Positions 61,928 through 64,000 of a DNA stretch of 64,000 bases are shown piece by piece. The stretch lies in assembly GCF_002287065.1 (NCBI RefSeq), contig NZ_NSJZ01000013.1:23504-87503 (forward strand). The letters are read 5' to 3'. Every line of letters begins with the position of its first letter. Position 1 is the first letter of the stretch. The notes under the pieces were generated by a model that saw nothing but the letters and a program-made list of their open reading frames with translations, had not been told where the DNA came from and made no database searches. The DNA comes from Paracoccus salipaludis (GTDB lineage Bacteria > Pseudomonadota > Alphaproteobacteria > Rhodobacterales > Rhodobacteraceae). The translations under genes and the position numbers were made by a program.

Positions 61928-63253
61928 TTAGAGAGACAGGTCCAGCGGCGCCGGTTGCCATTCCCCCTTCCGGACAATCTCTTTTGGAACGTACGTCCGA
62001 AAGGTCAGCGAAAACGGCTGCCCCCTGCGGGAGGGAAGCCAGTTCGATTCCGGAACGCCGCTTACAGGTTCAGGGCCGACTGCGATCTTCAGCGAGCCGT
62101 CGGCCTCTTTCTTCAGATCGGAGTAGCTATTGAAGTTGTATCGTTTCAGGGGGTTTTCGACGACACGATAGTCGGGGACACTCACCAGGATCACGGACCA
62201 ATAGGCGTCAACGACGCCGTCCGGCAGGCGATCCGCCGGGAAGTGCATGATGTAACTGTTCGTTCCGTCGAGCGGCTGCTCCTCCGAGTCCCGGGTGGCA
62301 ACGAAGTACAGCACTTCCTCTGCGGTATTTGCCCATATCCCGGCATAATTCACGGCGGCGCGAAGGAAATAGTCCGTTCCATAGTTTCCTGCCGCCGCCC
62401 CCCCGACCCAATGGTTCCGATAGGGCGCAGACCTGGTGAGCGCATCGTGCTGGAATTCGGCGACGATCGTCTTCAGCCGCGCATCGGCTTCGGCGCGCGC
62501 CTCGGCACCTGACGCGACATATTGCGCCACGGCCCGCACCTGCTGCTGCATCGCCGCCGCATGTGGCGATACGTCGAATGCGCTTGTCAGAAGGGCTTCC
62601 GCGTGCTCGAAAAGCTGCACGCCGATCAGGGTCTCGTTGTCGAATGCCGGAAGCGGCACAGGCTCGGCGATGACCGGCTCGCCTGAAACCGACAAGGTGA
62701 ATTGCCTTTGCAGGGCAACGGCGCCCTCGGGATCGCCCTTCAGCTCAACCCTGCCCAAGACCTTCGCCTTGGCAGAGTGCAGTTCGATACGGCCCATGTC
62801 CGCCGGCAGGTCGTGATCTGTTCCGGGAAGGACAAGGGCGTACTTCCCGAAGGGTTTGCTGGGCATCGTCCGCTCATTGATATTGGCGATGACCTCTCCC
62901 CATTCGTCCAGGATCTGCGCGGTATAATATCGCCCTTCGATCCTGGGCACGTCGATGACGGCGTAGGAGTGCTCATCCACAGCGACCCATCCTTCGAGAT
63001 ATGCGACATCGAAGTTGGGATTGACGAAGTTGGCCGAGCCAAGAGGGTTGTAGGTGAACTTGTTGAAGGCGAAATCCTCGCCCTGTCGATCCAGTATCTC
63101 CTGCCGCACCACGAGCGCACGAGCAATCAGGTAGATCCATGCCTCGCGGATGGCGTCAGCCGTTGGCGGCGCGGCGATTGCGTGGCCCGGGATGCCTTGC
63201 AGAAGACAAAGCGCCGTGGTCATTTTCAGAAACGTCCTGCGGTGAGCGTCCAT
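61928..63253 (-). CDS. Exported DUF1254/DUF1214 protein 2
   Basis: A 441-residue protein starting MDAHRRTFLKMTTALCLLQG, a twin-arginine export signal. DUF1254-like NFDVAYLEGWVAVDEHSYAVIDVPRIEGRYYTAQILDEWGE is followed by a C-terminal DUF1214 region (DAYWSVILVSVPDYRVVENPLKRYN, IAVGPEPVSGVPESNWLPSRRGQPFSLTFR). I preferred ATG 63253 over an upstream ATG because the Tat signal begins there. It lies 90 bases upstream of protein 1 on the same strand. Local GC is somewhat lower than in the flanking genes. The function is unknown. Confidence 0.87.
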   Translation of the reverse strand: MDAHRRTFLKMTTALCLLQGIPGHAIAAPPTADAIREAWIYLIARALVVRQEILDRQGEDFAFNKFTYNPLGSANFVNPNFDVAYLEGWVAVDEHSYAVIDVPRIEGRYYTAQILDEWGEVIANINERTMPSKPFGKYALVLPGTDHDLPADMGRIELHSAKAKVLGRVELKGDPEGAVALQRQFTLSVSGEPVIAEPVPLPAFDNETLIGVQLFEHAEALLTSAFDVSPHAAAMQQQVRAVAQYVASGAEARAEADARLKTIVAEFQHDALTRSAPYRNHWVGGAAAGNYGTDYFLRAAVNYAGIWANTAEEVLYFVATRDSEEQPLDGTNSYIMHFPADRLPDGVVDAYWSVILVSVPDYRVVENPLKRYNFNSYSDLKKEADGSLKIAVGPEPVSGVPESNWLPSRRGQPFSLTFRTYVPKEIVRKGEWQPAPLDLSL

Positions 63254-63489
63254 CGCTGCCCTGCTGCATAAAGACACGGGCAAGCGTACGTGAACCCGGC
63301 GCTCAGTCAACTTTTGTCTGGGCAAGCCATAAGAGAGCGGAAAAGCCGCAGCACCCTTTCAGGATAAGGATGCCTGGACGTCTGCTTCGAACTCAAATCT
63401 GCCGGTCAACCCAGGTGCCCTGTCGGCGTCGCCTCTTGGAAAGCGGCCCTCCCCGAAGCAGCTTTTCGAGCCGGATGGAGGACAGAAGG

Positions 63490-63537
63490 ATGCCCCGGAA
63501 GACGCACAAGCCGGAGGAGATCGTTGCCAAGCTTTAG
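63490..63537 (+). pseudogene. IS3-family orfA fragment, N-terminal 15 codons
   Basis: An AGAAGGATG start opens MPRKTHKPEEIVAKL, the typical N-terminus of IS3-family OrfA, then stops at TAG. The usual continuation (LRQVxV...ADACR) is missing; what follows to 63758 is GC-rich with no transposase similarity in any frame. It is a truncated remnant, probably hit by later insertions. Confidence 0.75.
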
Positions 63538-63758
63538 GCGCTGCGGGCATGGCCGCCGCGTTGTACGAACTCGAGCTGCGTGCATCCGGGCCTCTGCCGA
63601 TGCTGTCTGGCTGCGGGCTGCCGCGGCGCTGCTGTTCGATCGCCGCCGGAGCGGCAGGCCCATGCCCTGCAGGGCGGCTGCGCCCCAATGTTCATCGGGC
63701 GACGATGCGGCGCAATGCGGCGGCCTTACGGCCCAGCGCCTCGCTGCCCGCGCCTAGG

Positions 63759-63814
63759 TGTTTGATCCCACGGTTTGATGGTGCGATCCTTTCTCAGGAA
63801 TGGAAGGAAGCATT
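63759..63814 (+). repeat. Probable left end of an IS481-like element
   Basis: The sequence TGTTTGATCCCACGGTTTGA, beginning at 63759, directly precedes the transposase gene and starts with TGT, as the terminal inverted repeats of this IS group do. The other end is outside the window, so neither the inverted repeat partner nor a target duplication can be checked. Confidence 0.45.
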
Positions 63815-64000
63815 ATGGGCCAGGTTCGTCACGGAAGCGCCACGACCACGCACGCCGTCAGAGCTGCAATACAACGATCGCAAGCTTCGCTCGCGACGTT
63901 GAGCCGGGATCTTGGGATCAACCCGAAGACCGTTGCTAAATGGCGCAAGCGCCAGACGGTCGAGGACCTCAAGACCGGGCCGAGAGAGCCGCGCTCGACG
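63815..64000 (+). mobile_element. IS481-family transposase, N-terminal part (window edge)
   Basis: The first 62 residues are visible, starting MGQVRHGSATTTHAVRAAIQ and continuing with an HTH (SLATLSRDLGINPKTVAKWRKR) and TVEDLKTGPREPRST. This is the characteristic N-terminus of IS481-group transposases (MGQV-HGSATTTEAVRRAIQ). AAGGAAG precedes the ATG. The DDE catalytic domain lies beyond base 64000. Confidence 0.88.

Overview
The window is high-GC DNA with tightly packed, often overlapping genes. Its aerobic (CobG-type) cobalamin genes and overall gene set point to an alphaproteobacterium of the Rhodobacteraceae, probably Paracoccus or a close relative. The genus is an inference; there is no rRNA in the window. 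I saw no tRNA or CRISPR array.

1-14.9 kb: cobalamin biosynthesis. A minus-strand series (DUF1636 ferredoxin-like gene, cobW, cobN, cobG, cobH, cobI, cobJ, then cobL, cobE, cobM, cobB and the start of cobA) is headed by a B12 riboswitch. cobK lies antisense between cobJ and cobL, and cobO-cobQ run the other way. 15.5-23.3 kb: a GntR/FCD regulator diverges from a lactate module (permease, lutABC, quinone-linked D-lactate dehydrogenase). 24.3-28.9 kb: O2-independent ubiquinone genes ubiT-ubiU-ubiV diverge from ubiD-ubiX around an FNR-like site. ubiD carries a one-base frameshift in this sequence.

29.5-53.1 kb: the most interesting part is a catabolic island for galloyl esters, gallate and quinate/shikimate. 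It encodes an aromatic-acid MFS carrier, two Bug-type binding proteins and a TctAB transporter, a LigI-type 2-pyrone-4,6-dicarboxylate lactonase, a DUF1932 dehydrogenase, a LysR regulator with two HTH domains, and an operon galB / type I extradiol dioxygenase / galC / tannase / galD. Next come a 3-dehydroshikimate dehydratase (quiC), a second LysR, and an ABC transporter operon that contains aroQ and an aroE-like dehydrogenase. The inferred flow is: tannase splits galloyl esters; gallate is ring-cleaved and taken by GalD, GalB and GalC to pyruvate and oxaloacetate; quinate or shikimate is imported and converted through 3-dehydroshikimate to protocatechuate. The usual LigAB/GalA ring-cleavage gene is absent, and a VOC-fold extradiol dioxygenase occupies its place. 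Three matching 17-bp T-N11-A boxes precede the ligI/DUF1932, tctA and galB promoters. A different pair of boxes serves the quinate half.

53.3-64 kb: accessory genes: a lone PLD-nuclease/SF2-helicase protein (possible defence), phhB, an ECF sigma factor with its DGPF/YciI partner, a SleB-type cell-wall hydrolase lipoprotein, two exported DUF1254/DUF1214 proteins, a broken IS3 orfA, and the start of an IS481-like transposase cut by the window edge.
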